Part shown: positions 49,041 to 62,433 of the stretch, one piece after another
Position numbering within the stretch: the stretch's first letter is position 1
How the letters are laid out: the number at the start of each line of letters is the position of its first letter
Origin: Polaromonas sp.
GTDB lineage: Bacteria > Pseudomonadota > Gammaproteobacteria > Burkholderiales > Burkholderiaceae_C
Assembly (NCBI GenBank): GCA_030655515.1
Contig: JAURVI010000005.1
Coordinates: forward strand, 1-64,000
DNA length: 64,000 nucleotides
Reading direction: 5' to 3'
The notes under the pieces: generated by a model
Seen by the model: the letters and a program-made list of their open reading frames with translations, nothing else
The model's database searches: none
What the model was told of the DNA's origin: nothing
Position numbers and translations under genes: made by a program

Positions 49041-49784
49041 TTAATTGGCAGGTGCCGGCGGCGCTTCAGGCAGGTCGTAACGCTCTCCGGCATCCCCGTT
49101 GGTTTCAAGAACGACGCCACGACGCTGCAAATAGGCGTCGCGCGTGAAGCTGTATTTGTCCAGCGCGGCCTGGTCGAGCACCTCACCGACGCGCAGCAGG
49201 CTGGCGCGAAGGTCCACCGCGCGCAGGACATACAGCGAATTGCGGCTGGACACATTGTCCATCTGCATCACCAAATCGCCTTTGGCGTCAACCACCAGCG
49301 CAGCGGTGTCACGCACCGTGGACGGGCCCAGCACCGGCAGCACCAGGTAGGGGCCGGTTGCCACCCCCCAGTGACCCAGCGTTTTACCAAAATCCTGGCG
49401 GTTGCGCTGCAAGCCCATTTCGGTGGCCCAATCGAGCACGCCGTACATGCCGAACACCGTGTTGATGCTGACACGCATCAGGCTTTCAGCGGCCGCTTGC
49501 GGCTTGAGCTGAAGGACGCTGTTGACAAAAGACCAGACATCCGACAGGTTGCCGAAAAAGTTGTTGACGCCGGTGCGCACCGGGGAGGGCACGACGTTCT
49601 GGTAAGCCTGGGCCGCCGGCTTGACGATGGCCTCGTCCAGCCCGTCGTTAAAACGGGTCACACTGCGGTTGAAGGGTTCAAAGGGATCACGCGGGTTGGG
49701 GCCGGCGGCACAGCCTTGCAGCAAGGCAAGGGTCAGCAAGCCGGCCCACAGACCGTACCGCTTCATCATGATTCGTGTTTTCAT
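49041..49784 (-). CDS. mlaA: Outer-membrane lipoprotein MlaA (VacJ)
   Basis: The 247-residue protein has a lipoprotein signal (LLTLALLQGCAAG, lipobox LQGC) and the VacJ core beginning NPRDPFEPFNRSVTRFND. MlaA removes phospholipids from the outer leaflet with porins and hands them to MlaC. The start at 49784 overlaps the mlaD stop by 4 bp; an inner ATG at 49766 (MKRYGLWAG) is possible. Its place inside the mla operon differs from E. coli. Confidence 0.95.
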   Translation of the reverse strand: MKTRIMMKRYGLWAGLLTLALLQGCAAGPNPRDPFEPFNRSVTRFNDGLDEAIVKPAAQAYQNVVPSPVRTGVNNFFGNLSDVWSFVNSVLQLKPQAAAESLMRVSINTVFGMYGVLDWATEMGLQRNRQDFGKTLGHWGVATGPYLVLPVLGPSTVRDTAALVVDAKGDLVMQMDNVSSRNSLYVLRAVDLRASLLRVGEVLDQAALDKYSFTRDAYLQRRGVVLETNGDAGERYDLPEAPPAPAN

Positions 49785-50287
49785 TTTTTCTCATTGCTCC
49801 CTGTCGGCGGTGCAGTCGTCGAGCCAGAACTGCTGTCGGCCGCCTTGTTGAACAAAAACTGGCCGATCAGATTTTCCAGCACAACGGCCGACTGTGTTTG
49901 CCTGATCACGTCACCCGCCGCCAGGTTTTTCTCATCCGCGCCGGCTTCAACACCGATGTACTGCTCACCCAACAAGCCGCTGGTCAGGATTTTCAATGAG
50001 CTGTCCTTGGGAAACGCATACCGGCGCTCCAGGGCCAGCGTCACGCGCGCCTGGAAGGATTTGTCGTCGAAGACAATTTTTTCGACACGCCCCACCACCA
50101 CGCCCGCGCTTCGCACCGCGGCTTTGGGCTTGAGTCCGCCGACATTGTCAAATCTGGCGTCAACCTGATAGTTCGTCTGGAAATTCAAACTCAGCAAATT
50201 TGCGGACTGTAAGGCCAAAAACAAAATGGCTGCTGTCCCTACCAGTACAAAAAGGCCAACCCATACATCGTTCTTCGAGCGTTGCAC
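49781..50287 (-). CDS. mlaD: MCE-domain protein MlaD
   Basis: The 168-residue inner-membrane protein has an N-terminal helix (DVWVGLFVLVGTAAILFLAL) and one MCE domain (YQVDARFDNVGGLKPKAAVR), with a Ser/Pro-rich tail. It forms the hexameric ring over MlaE. The start is chosen at GTG 50287 with GGGGGAG upstream; the track's 50302 uses a TTG overlapping the mlaE stop. Strong neighbours on both sides support the call. Confidence 0.94.
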   Translation of the reverse strand: MQRSKNDVWVGLFVLVGTAAILFLALQSANLLSLNFQTNYQVDARFDNVGGLKPKAAVRSAGVVVGRVEKIVFDDKSFQARVTLALERRYAFPKDSSLKILTSGLLGEQYIGVEAGADEKNLAAGDVIRQTQSAVVLENLIGQFLFNKAADSSSGSTTAPPTGSNEKK

Positions 50288-50298
50288 CACACTCCCCC

Positions 50299-51081
50299 TC
50301 AAATAGTAAACATCATCGCAGTCAGGATGAAATCCAGACCAAGAACCGACAAGGACGCGACCACCACGGTTCGGGTGGTGGCACTGGCCACGCCTTCAGG
50401 CGTGGGTTGCGCTTCAAACCCTTGCAACAAAGCCAAGAAAGTCACTGTAAAACCGAACACGATACTCTTGATGACGCCGTTGCCGACGTCCTTCCAGACA
50501 TCAACACCGCCCTGGATCTGACTCCAGAACGAACCCGCATCGACGCCAATCATCAGCACACCCACCACCCAGCCACCGATGATGCCCATGGCGCTAAAGA
50601 CAGCCGCCAGCAGCGGCATGGCAATGACGCCCGCCCAGAATCGCGGCGCCAAAATGCGTTGCACGGGGTCCACCGCCATCATTTCCATCACGCTGATTTG
50701 CTCGCCTGCCTTCATGAGACCGATCTCGGCGGTCAGCGATGTTCCGGCCCGGCCGGCAAACAACAACGCGGTGACAACCGGCCCCAGTTCCCTGACCAGA
50801 CTCAGCGTCACCAGCAACCCCAAGGCTTCGGATGAACCATAGCGCTGCAAGGTGTAGTATCCCTGCAAACCAAAAACAAAGCCCACGAACAGCCCGGACA
50901 CCGCAATGATGACCAGAGAATAGTTGCCTAAAAAATGGACTTGATCGCGAATCAGTCCAAAGCGTTTGAACGCAGGACCCAAGGTCGCCAACAGACGAAT
51001 GAAAAGACGGGCACCGTAACCCAGATCAGCCATTTGGCGGCGAACCGCAAAGCCGATATCGCTCGGCTTGTACCAACTCAT
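50299..51081 (-). CDS. mlaE: Phospholipid ABC transporter permease MlaE
   Basis: The 260-residue permease has the MlaE signature GLQGYYTLQRYGSSEALGLL and SLVRELGPVVTALLFAGRAG and about five to six membrane helices. Its ATG overlaps the mlaF stop by 4 bp. It forms the core of MlaFEDB. Confidence 0.96.
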   Translation of the reverse strand: MSWYKPSDIGFAVRRQMADLGYGARLFIRLLATLGPAFKRFGLIRDQVHFLGNYSLVIIAVSGLFVGFVFGLQGYYTLQRYGSSEALGLLVTLSLVRELGPVVTALLFAGRAGTSLTAEIGLMKAGEQISVMEMMAVDPVQRILAPRFWAGVIAMPLLAAVFSAMGIIGGWVVGVLMIGVDAGSFWSQIQGGVDVWKDVGNGVIKSIVFGFTVTFLALLQGFEAQPTPEGVASATTRTVVVASLSVLGLDFILTAMMFTI

Positions 51082-51962
51082 GGCGCCACTCCGCGCTGCG
51101 CTGGCCGCTGAGCCGGCTCCACGCCGAAACCGAAATCTTCCTCGACGGAAGGCCCCGGATAATGAAAACGCACAGGACCGTCTGGCAAGGCATTCACATA
51201 TTGGTACACCAGCGGATCGGTGCTTTGACGCACCTGAGCGGGCGTACCTTGCGTCGCGATTTTTCCATTGGCCAGAATAATCACATGGTCGGCAATGGCA
51301 AAAGTCTGCTCCAGCTCGTGCGATACGAAAATACTGGTCAACCCCATGGAGTCATTGAGCTGGCGAATCAGGCGCGCCGCCGTTCCAAGGGAAATCGGAT
51401 CCAGTCCGGAAAACGGTTCGTCGTACATCACCAGTTCAGGGTCCAGTGCAATCGCACGCGCCAAGGCAATTCGTCGCGCCATACCGCCCGACACTTCACT
51501 GGGCATCAGCCCATGCGCGCCACGCAAGCCCACCGCATTGAGCTTCATCAGGACGATGTCGTGGATCAGGGCCTCGGGCAAATTGGTGTGTTCACGTAGC
51601 GGGAACGCCACGTTTTCAAACACCGACAGGTCGGCAAACAGGGCGCCAAACTGAAAAAGCATCCCCATTCTGCGACGGGCGGCGTAGAGTTGCTGCTGAT
51701 CCATGAGGGTGACGTCTTGTCCATCAAAAAGCACTTCGCCAGCCTGTGCCCGGTTCTGCCCGCCAATCAGCCGCAAGATGGTTGTCTTGCCGCCGCCCGA
51801 CGCCCCCATGAGCGCCGTCACCTTGCCACGCGGCACAGACAGGGAAATGTCGTCAAGAATGACGCGTTCGCCATAACCAAAGGTCAGGTTGCACAGCTCG
51901 ACAAGGGATTCGGGGGGGGATGAGGCCATAAAAGTAACAAGGCCAGATGATTTCTGGCTCAT
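51078..51962 (-). CDS. mlaF: Phospholipid ABC transporter ATPase MlaF
   Basis: This ATPase has Walker A ALMGASGGGKTTILRLIGGQ, signature VSGGMARRIALARAIALDPE and Walker B LVMYDEPFSGLDP. A start at ATG 51929 (MASSPPES) is as likely as 51962; neither has a strong Shine-Dalgarno. The C-terminal tail is longer than in E. coli MlaF. It follows gltD by 22 bp, so it may be transcribed from the gltB promoter. Confidence 0.94.
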   Translation of the reverse strand: MSQKSSGLVTFMASSPPESLVELCNLTFGYGERVILDDISLSVPRGKVTALMGASGGGKTTILRLIGGQNRAQAGEVLFDGQDVTLMDQQQLYAARRRMGMLFQFGALFADLSVFENVAFPLREHTNLPEALIHDIVLMKLNAVGLRGAHGLMPSEVSGGMARRIALARAIALDPELVMYDEPFSGLDPISLGTAARLIRQLNDSMGLTSIFVSHELEQTFAIADHVIILANGKIATQGTPAQVRQSTDPLVYQYVNALPDGPVRFHYPGPSVEEDFGFGVEPAQRPAQRGVAP

Positions 51963-51984
51963 GAATCATACGGGATTGCAGCGC

Positions 51985-53463
51985 TCAGCGCGGCAGGTCG
52001 CTGCACCCCATCAGGAATTCATCGACCGAGCGCGCGGCCTGGCGGCCCTCTCTGATCGCCCACACGACCAAGCTTTGGCCTCGCCGCATGTCGCCCGCCG
52101 CAAATACCTTGTGGACATTGGTCGCATAACCGCCGGTGAAGTCTGTCGTCGCCCTGGCATTGCCGCGGACATCTTTTTCGACGCCGAAGGCCTCCAGCAC
52201 GGCCGCGACCGGGGCCACAAACCCCATGGCCAGCAGCACGAGGTCGGCCTTGAGCGTCTGCTCCGAACCCGCCACTTCCTGCATCTTGCCGTCTTTCCAC
52301 TCGACCCGCACCGTTTTCAGGCCGCAGACCCTGCCTTTGTCGCCGATGAACGCCTTGGTGGAAATGGCGAACTCGCGCATGCAGCCCTCTTCGTGGCTGG
52401 AACTGGTGCGCAGCTTGATCGGCCAGTCAGGCCAGGTCAGCGGCCGGTTTTCTTCTTCAGGGGGCTGCGGCATCAATTCAAACTGCGTGACGCTGGCGGC
52501 GCCATGGCGGTTGCTGGTGCCGACGCAGTCGGAGCCGGTGTCGCCGCCGCCGATGACGATGACGTGCTTGCCATGGGCGCGCAACTGGTCCTTGATCTTG
52601 TCGCCCGCATTGACCATGTTTTGCTGCGGCAAGAACTCCATCGCAAAATGGATGCCGGCCAGCTCACGGCCCGGCACCGGCAGATCGCGCGACTGCTCGG
52701 CGCCGCCGGTCAGCAGTACCGCGTCAAACTTCTTTTGCAGTTGCTCGGGCGTGACGGTTTCCTTGGCCCAGTTGGTGACTTTGGAGTCCTTGCCCAGCGG
52801 GTCTTTGGCCTTGCCGACCATGACGCCGGTGCGAAAAGTCACGCCTTCGGCCTGCATTTGCTCGACCCGGCGGTCGATATGGTGTTTCTCCATCTTGAAA
52901 TCGGGAATGCCGTAACGCAACAGGCCGCCGATGCGGTCATTCTTCTCGAACAAGGTCACGTCATGGCCGGCGCGCGCCAGTTGCTGCGCTGCGGCCATGC
53001 CGGCCGGACCCGAGCCGACCACCGCCACTTTTTTGCCGGTCTTGTGTTTGGGCAACTGCGGCTGGACCCAGCCCTCGGCCCAGGCGCGGTCGATGATGGC
53101 GTGCTCGATGGACTTGATGCCCACCGCGTCGTCATTCACGTTGAGTGTGCAGGCGGCCTCGCAGGGCGCCGGGCAGATGCGGCCGGTGAATTCCGGAAAG
53201 TTATTGGTGCTGTGCAGTATGTCGATCGCGCTCTTCCAGTCGGCCCGAAACACCATGTCGTTGAAATCCGGAATGATGTTGTTGACCGGACAGCCGTTGT
53301 TGCAAAACGGCGTGCCGCAGTCCATGCAGCGCGCCGCCTGCTTGTTGGCCTGCGCATCGTCCAGTCCGATCACAAACTCCTGGTAGTTTTTCAGGCGCTC
53401 GGGCACCGGCTTGTAGCCCTCCTCGATGCGCTCGTATTCCATGAAACCGGTGATTTTTCCCAT
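51985..53463 (-). CDS. gltD: Glutamate synthase small (beta) subunit
   Basis: The 492-residue FAD/NADPH subunit has the N-terminal Cys-rich motif [20 protein letters not shown] for [4Fe-4S] centres. Two dinucleotide-binding motifs follow ([33 protein letters not shown]). It feeds NADPH electrons to GltB. It lies 24 bp after gltB. Confidence 0.98.
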   Translation of the reverse strand: MGKITGFMEYERIEEGYKPVPERLKNYQEFVIGLDDAQANKQAARCMDCGTPFCNNGCPVNNIIPDFNDMVFRADWKSAIDILHSTNNFPEFTGRICPAPCEAACTLNVNDDAVGIKSIEHAIIDRAWAEGWVQPQLPKHKTGKKVAVVGSGPAGMAAAQQLARAGHDVTLFEKNDRIGGLLRYGIPDFKMEKHHIDRRVEQMQAEGVTFRTGVMVGKAKDPLGKDSKVTNWAKETVTPEQLQKKFDAVLLTGGAEQSRDLPVPGRELAGIHFAMEFLPQQNMVNAGDKIKDQLRAHGKHVIVIGGGDTGSDCVGTSNRHGAASVTQFELMPQPPEEENRPLTWPDWPIKLRTSSSHEEGCMREFAISTKAFIGDKGRVCGLKTVRVEWKDGKMQEVAGSEQTLKADLVLLAMGFVAPVAAVLEAFGVEKDVRGNARATTDFTGGYATNVHKVFAAGDMRRGQSLVVWAIREGRQAARSVDEFLMGCSDLPR

Positions 53464-53487
53464 GTGGCTGCTCCAGATACTTGTTGT

Positions 53488-58281
<4,794 letters not shown>

Positions 58282-58353
58282 GGCGCACTCCTAGTCGGTT
58301 GGGGGGACAGTGCTGGCCTGCCGGGTTTCTCAACATATCTCGCAAGGATAAGC

Positions 58354-58382
58354 AGCATAGTGCAGTGCAACAACAATGCCAA
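58354..58382 (-). promoter_or_regulatory. Sigma-70 promoter for gltBD
   Basis: On - the sequence TTGGCA (58377-58382), 17 bp, TATGCT (58354-58359) matches consensus 5/6 and 4/6. The predicted leader is about 65 nt to the gltB ATG at 58281. The left terminal repeat of the RAYT element begins only 2 bp upstream of the -35 box. Confidence 0.7.
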
Positions 58383-58384
58383 GC

Positions 58385-58411
58385 AAAATAATTGGGGTCA
58401 GATTCCAATTA
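58385..58411 (+). repeat. Left terminal inverted repeat of the RAYT element
   Basis: AAAATAATTGGGGTCAGATT plus CCAATTA, with internal dyad AATTGG/CCAATT (58390-58410) and loop GGTCAGATT. It abuts the gltB -35 box. Confidence 0.85.
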
Positions 58412-58498
58412 AAAGTTACTCGACCCGATGAAAATTAAACTGGGGACACGATTGAAATAGTTTGAAAATCCATTCAAGTCAACGTGCTTCGAAGTGTC

Positions 58499-59197
58499 TC
58501 AGCCTGCGACCGGCTTGCGAACCGGGCGGCCAACCCGTGTTTTGCTGACTCTGCGCTCCGTGCGCTTTTGCAAGTCAGCAACAAAATCGGGGTCTCCCAA
58601 GGCCCAGCCGCTGAGCGCTGATTGCGTCAGCGCGGTCTGCTGCCCGGCAGGTACGCCCGCATGCACCATTTCAGCGTAGGCCGCTTCACGGGCAAAAGGA
58701 GTATTACCCAGCGTCCAGAACAGCGGATGCGGCGTCACCAGCCTGTCGCTGCGCAGCCCCGCGTAGTGGCCGTGGCTGGACCAGGGGTAGTCTCGCGCTT
58801 GAGCGACCAGCGCGGCGCGCACCGGGTTGAGGTCAATGTAGGCCATGCAAGCCAACAGATACGACTCGGTCTGGATCAGCGTGGAGCGGTAGCGGCCCTC
58901 CCACAAGGTGCCGGTACGCCCTTGTCTGTCGTTGAAATGCCGCACATAGCGCCGGCCCACGGCCTGCATCATTCGCGGCAATGAATCAGCCGATTCGGGC
59001 GTGACCAACAAGTGAAAGTGGTTGCTCATCAGCACATACGCGTGCAGTGCCACGCCAAATTTTTTGGTATTCTCCTCGATCAGGTCCAGCAGGGTCCGGT
59101 AATCGGCAGCAGATGCAAAAATGGCTTGCCGGTTGTTGCCGCGCTGAATGACGTGGTGCGGGTAGCCGGGAAGGCTCAGACGGGGAAGACGGGCCAT
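58499..59197 (-). CDS. REP-associated tyrosine transposase (RAYT, Y1/IS200-like)
   Basis: The 232-residue protein has GYPHHVIQRGNNRQAIFASA at the N-terminus, the metal-binding HUH-type motif NHFHLL (59-64) and the Y1 helix YLLACMAYIDLNPVRAALV carrying the likely nucleophilic Tyr. These define RAYT proteins, which act on REP-type palindromes by single-strand cleavage. The ORF is intact and reads toward gltB. The C-terminal about 70 residues are basic. Confidence 0.92.
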   Translation of the reverse strand: MARLPRLSLPGYPHHVIQRGNNRQAIFASAADYRTLLDLIEENTKKFGVALHAYVLMSNHFHLLVTPESADSLPRMMQAVGRRYVRHFNDRQGRTGTLWEGRYRSTLIQTESYLLACMAYIDLNPVRAALVAQARDYPWSSHGHYAGLRSDRLVTPHPLFWTLGNTPFAREAAYAEMVHAGVPAGQQTALTQSALSGWALGDPDFVADLQKRTERRVSKTRVGRPVRKPVAG

Positions 59198-59227
59198 GAC
59201 GATGTGCGCGGTGGTTTGGCGCCATCA

Positions 59228-59255
59228 TAATTGGAATCTGACCCCCAATTATTTT
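59228..59255 (-). repeat. Right terminal inverted repeat of the RAYT element
   Basis: TAATTGGAATCTGACCCCCA plus ATTATTTT, inverted relative to the left end, with one additional C in the C-run. It ends 2 bp before the dgt stop codon, so the insertion just spares dgt. Confidence 0.85.
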
Positions 59256-59257
59256 CA

Positions 59258-60472
59258 TCAAGCCGGAAACGCCACGCGGCCATTCAGGCGCTCGTGTTCT
59301 TTGGTGGCAAAACGGTCCGTCATGCCGGCAATGTAATCGGCCACCACACGTCCGGGTTTGGCCTGGCGTTTTGAGCTCGCGGTCGGGCTGCTTTCCAGCC
59401 GGTCAAACCGGTCGGTGTGCGCCTGCGGCATCTGCGCCGGATCGGCCATGTAGGCTGCAAACAGGTCGCGCACCACCTGCCGGGCGGTTTGCGTGGTTTC
59501 GACCACCTGCGGATGGCGGTATAAATTTTGCAGCAGAAAACGCTTGAGGGATGAGGACCTCAAGGCCATTTCATCACTGAAGCAGACCAGCGGCGGGCTT
59601 TCGCGCACGGCCTGCACGCTGTCCGGGGCAGCATCCAGCAAGGCCGCGCGGGTGGCGTCCATCACATCGTAGACCTGGGCGCTGAGCATGCGGCGTATGG
59701 TTTCGAACAGCAGGCGGCGACCCTGCAAGCCGGGGTGCCGGGCCAGCGCTTCGCGGCTGTAGCGGTCGAACAGGTCCACCTCTTTGAGCTGCGCCAGGCT
59801 GAGCAGGCCGGAGCGCACGCCGTCGTCGATATCGTGGGCGTTGTAGGCAATCTCGTCGGCCAGATTGGTCAGTTGGGCTTCCAGGCTGGGCTGCAGTGCT
59901 GGCGGTGTGGCGCCCGATGGCGGCAGAAAACGCCGTGCGACGCCATCTGGTTCACGCTCGCTGATGCGCCGGGCGTTGCGGCGCGAGCAATGCTTGAGAA
60001 TGCCTTCGCGGGTTTCAAACGACAGGTTCAGGCCGTCATAGTCCGGGTAGCGCTCTTCCAGCGAGTCCACCACGCGCAGGCTTTGCAGATTGTGTTCGAA
60101 CCCGGCGCTGTCCGGGTCATGGCTTTTCAAGCAGGCGTTCAGCGCGTCCTGCCCGGCGTGGCCGAAGGGCGTGTGGCCGAGGTCGTGGGCCAGCGCGATG
60201 GCTTCGACCAGGTCTTCATTCAAGCGCAGTGTGCGGGCAATGGAGCGGCCGAGTTGGGCAACTTCGAGGGAGTGCGTGAGCCGGGTGCGGAACAAATCGC
60301 CTTCGTGGTTCAAAAATACCTGGGTCTTGTAGACCAGCCGGCGAAATGCGGTGGAATGCACAATCCGGTCGCGGTCGCGTTGAAAATCGGAGCGGGTCGG
60401 CGCCGCCGGCTCCGGGTAGCGGCGACCGCGCGACTGGGCCGGGTCACAGGAGTAAGGTGCCAGGATCGTCAT
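59258..60472 (-). CDS. dgt: dGTPase-like HD-domain triphosphohydrolase
   Basis: The 404-residue protein has the HD metal site: His67 in RTRLTHSLEVAQLGRSIAR and His96-Asp97 in AIALAHDLGHTPFGHAGQDA. This matches the Dgt-like subfamily that removes triphosphate from dNTPs. The N-terminal RSDFQRDRDRIVHSTAFRRL is conserved. It lies downstream of aroB in the usual aroK-aroB-dgt order. Confidence 0.95.
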   Translation of the reverse strand: MTILAPYSCDPAQSRGRRYPEPAAPTRSDFQRDRDRIVHSTAFRRLVYKTQVFLNHEGDLFRTRLTHSLEVAQLGRSIARTLRLNEDLVEAIALAHDLGHTPFGHAGQDALNACLKSHDPDSAGFEHNLQSLRVVDSLEERYPDYDGLNLSFETREGILKHCSRRNARRISEREPDGVARRFLPPSGATPPALQPSLEAQLTNLADEIAYNAHDIDDGVRSGLLSLAQLKEVDLFDRYSREALARHPGLQGRRLLFETIRRMLSAQVYDVMDATRAALLDAAPDSVQAVRESPPLVCFSDEMALRSSSLKRFLLQNLYRHPQVVETTQTARQVVRDLFAAYMADPAQMPQAHTDRFDRLESSPTASSKRQAKPGRVVADYIAGMTDRFATKEHERLNGRVAFPA

Positions 60473-60555
60473 GGCTCAGGCATCAAACCGGGCTCCAGCC
60501 CTTTTAATACATACATGGCAAGCTGTTGATTTCATGGCGCCCGCTGACACCGTCC

Positions 60556-61671
60556 TCAGCCGCAGCACGCATCAATCACTTCGCGCACCAGCGCATCGGG
60601 CGCACTGCGCAGCGCAGCGCTGCCGGGGCCATCAATCACCACGAACCTGATTTCGCCGGCTTCGGCCTTTTTGTCCACCCGCATCAGTTCCAGGTAACGC
60701 CCCGCGTTGTCGACGGGCGACAGCTTCGGCCCGGTGACAGGCAACCCGGCGCGCTGGACGAGTGTGCGCAAGCGGCTGACAAAAGCGGCGTCGACCAGAC
60801 CCAGCCTCTGCGACAAGTGGGCGGCCATGACCATGCCACAGCCCACCCCTTCACCATGGTGCCACTGGCCGTAACCCAAGCCCGACTCGATCGCATGGCC
60901 AAACGTATGGCCAAAGTTCAAAATGGCGCGCAGACCGGATTCGCGTTCGTCCTGGCCCACCACCGCGGCCTTGATCTCGCAACTGCGCCCGATGGCGTAA
61001 GCCAGCGCCACCGGTTCGCGGGCCAGCAAAGCCTCGATATTCGCCTCGATCCAGCCGAAAAATGCCATGTCGGCAATCGGCCCGTATTTGATGATCTCCG
61101 CCAGCCCTGCGCTCAGCTCGCGCGGCGGCAGGGTCTTGAGCACGTCGAGATCGCAGATGACCCGCTGCGGCTGGTAAAACGCGCCAACCATGTTCTTGCC
61201 CAAGGGGTGATTGATGCCCGTTTTGCCACCGACCGAAGAGTCCACCTGCGCCAGCAAGGTGGTGGGCACCTGCACGAAGGGCACACCGCGCATGTAACAG
61301 GCCGCTGCAAAGCCCGTCATGTCGCCAACCACACCGCCGCCCAGCGCAAAAAGCACGGTTTTGCGGTCACAAGCGTTTGCCAGCAGCGCGTCAAAGATGA
61401 GCTGCAAGGTGGGCCAGTCCTTGTGCATCTCGCCATCGGGCAGGGTGAGCAGCAACACCCTTTGGTAATGCGCCTGCAGCGCGCGCTGCAGCGGCTGTGC
61501 GTAAAGCGGCGCCACCGTGCCATTCGACACGATCAGCGCGGTGCTTGCGGAAGGCAGGTTCCGGTAAGCCGCCGGATCGCCCAACAGGCCAGCGCCAATG
61601 GCAATAGCATAGCTCCGCTCGCCGAGGGCGATGAGGACCTGCTGCGTCGCTGGAGAAAAATTTGCGTGCAT
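60556..61671 (-). CDS. aroB: 3-dehydroquinate synthase
   Basis: The 371-residue NAD- and zinc-dependent enzyme catalyses the second shikimate step. Conserved blocks are [40 protein letters not shown] and the zinc-His region [19 protein letters not shown] lies 7 nt before the ATG. It follows aroK by 83 bp. Confidence 0.98.
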   Translation of the reverse strand: MHANFSPATQQVLIALGERSYAIAIGAGLLGDPAAYRNLPSASTALIVSNGTVAPLYAQPLQRALQAHYQRVLLLTLPDGEMHKDWPTLQLIFDALLANACDRKTVLFALGGGVVGDMTGFAAACYMRGVPFVQVPTTLLAQVDSSVGGKTGINHPLGKNMVGAFYQPQRVICDLDVLKTLPPRELSAGLAEIIKYGPIADMAFFGWIEANIEALLAREPVALAYAIGRSCEIKAAVVGQDERESGLRAILNFGHTFGHAIESGLGYGQWHHGEGVGCGMVMAAHLSQRLGLVDAAFVSRLRTLVQRAGLPVTGPKLSPVDNAGRYLELMRVDKKAEAGEIRFVVIDGPGSAALRSAPDALVREVIDACCG

Positions 61672-61754
61672 GGACTCAAGTGTAGAGGCTCTGCGGGTCG
61701 GGCTGGGCGCCTTGTCTGAGCGCGGCCGAGCCTGATTTTTACGACCCGTTGTCG

Positions 61755-62297
61755 TCAGGCTCGCGGGGCAGGCACGATACCTACCGTTTCAAGCTGCATC
61801 GCGATCATGTTGACCAGCATCGCCACCGAGGGCCGCCCGGTCTCCACGACAAAACGGGCGCTTTCGCGGTACAAGGGATCGCGCAGCGCATACAGCTCGC
61901 GCAAACGCGCCAGCGGGTCAGGCACTTGCAGCAGGGGACGACTCTGGTCATGGCGCAGACGGCGAAAGACTTCTTCAGGCGCCGAATGCAGATACACCGC
62001 ATGGGTGCGCTGCTTCAAGTGCCGGCGATTGACCGGCCGCAGCACCGCACCGCCGCCCGTCGACAAAACGCAGGGCTCGCCCAGCGTCAACTCATCAATG
62101 ACCGCCTGCTCGAGGTCGCGAAACGGCTCCTCGCCTTCCCGTTCAAAAAACGCGCGGATGGACAAGCCGATGCGCTTCTCGATGACGTGATCGGTGTCCA
62201 GGAAGGGCCGTCCCAGCCGTCGGGCCAAATGGCGCCCGACCGTGGATTTTCCGGAGCCGGGAAGACCGACAAAAGCGACGTGGTTAAGGGCAGTCAA
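61755..62297 (-). CDS. aroK: Shikimate kinase
   Basis: The start is set at TTG 62297, with GGAGG 4 nt upstream; the track's 62372 adds 25 unrelated residues and no ATG start fits. The 180-residue product has P-loop [20 protein letters not shown], the DTD shikimate site in [11 protein letters not shown], and [17 protein letters not shown]. It phosphorylates shikimate. It is between pilQ and aroB, as is common in proteobacteria. Confidence 0.95.
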   Translation of the reverse strand: MTALNHVAFVGLPGSGKSTVGRHLARRLGRPFLDTDHVIEKRIGLSIRAFFEREGEEPFRDLEQAVIDELTLGEPCVLSTGGGAVLRPVNRRHLKQRTHAVYLHSAPEEVFRRLRHDQSRPLLQVPDPLARLRELYALRDPLYRESARFVVETGRPSVAMLVNMIAMQLETVGIVPAPRA

Positions 62298-62433
62298 TGG
62301 ACCTCCATGACAGAACTGGCCATCGGCGGAGGAAAGAAAAGGGGCGCATCTGCCTGAAAACCGGACCGCCACAAAACCGCCGCAGGCATCACAAGCCCCG
62401 CGAATTTTCCGATGCTTGAAGACAGACCTGAAC

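Larger units (their letters stand above)
58385..59255 (-). mobile_element. RAYT element with 27-28 bp terminal inverted repeats
   Basis: Left end 58385-58411 reads AAAATAATTGGGGTCAGATT then CCAATTA. The right end 59228-59255 is its exact reverse complement except for one extra C. Each end also has an inner stem AATTGG/CCAATT. Between them lies one IS200-like transposase gene. The element of about 871 bp sits between the dgt 3' end and the gltB promoter. No target duplication is visible, as expected for Y1 transposases. Confidence 0.85.
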
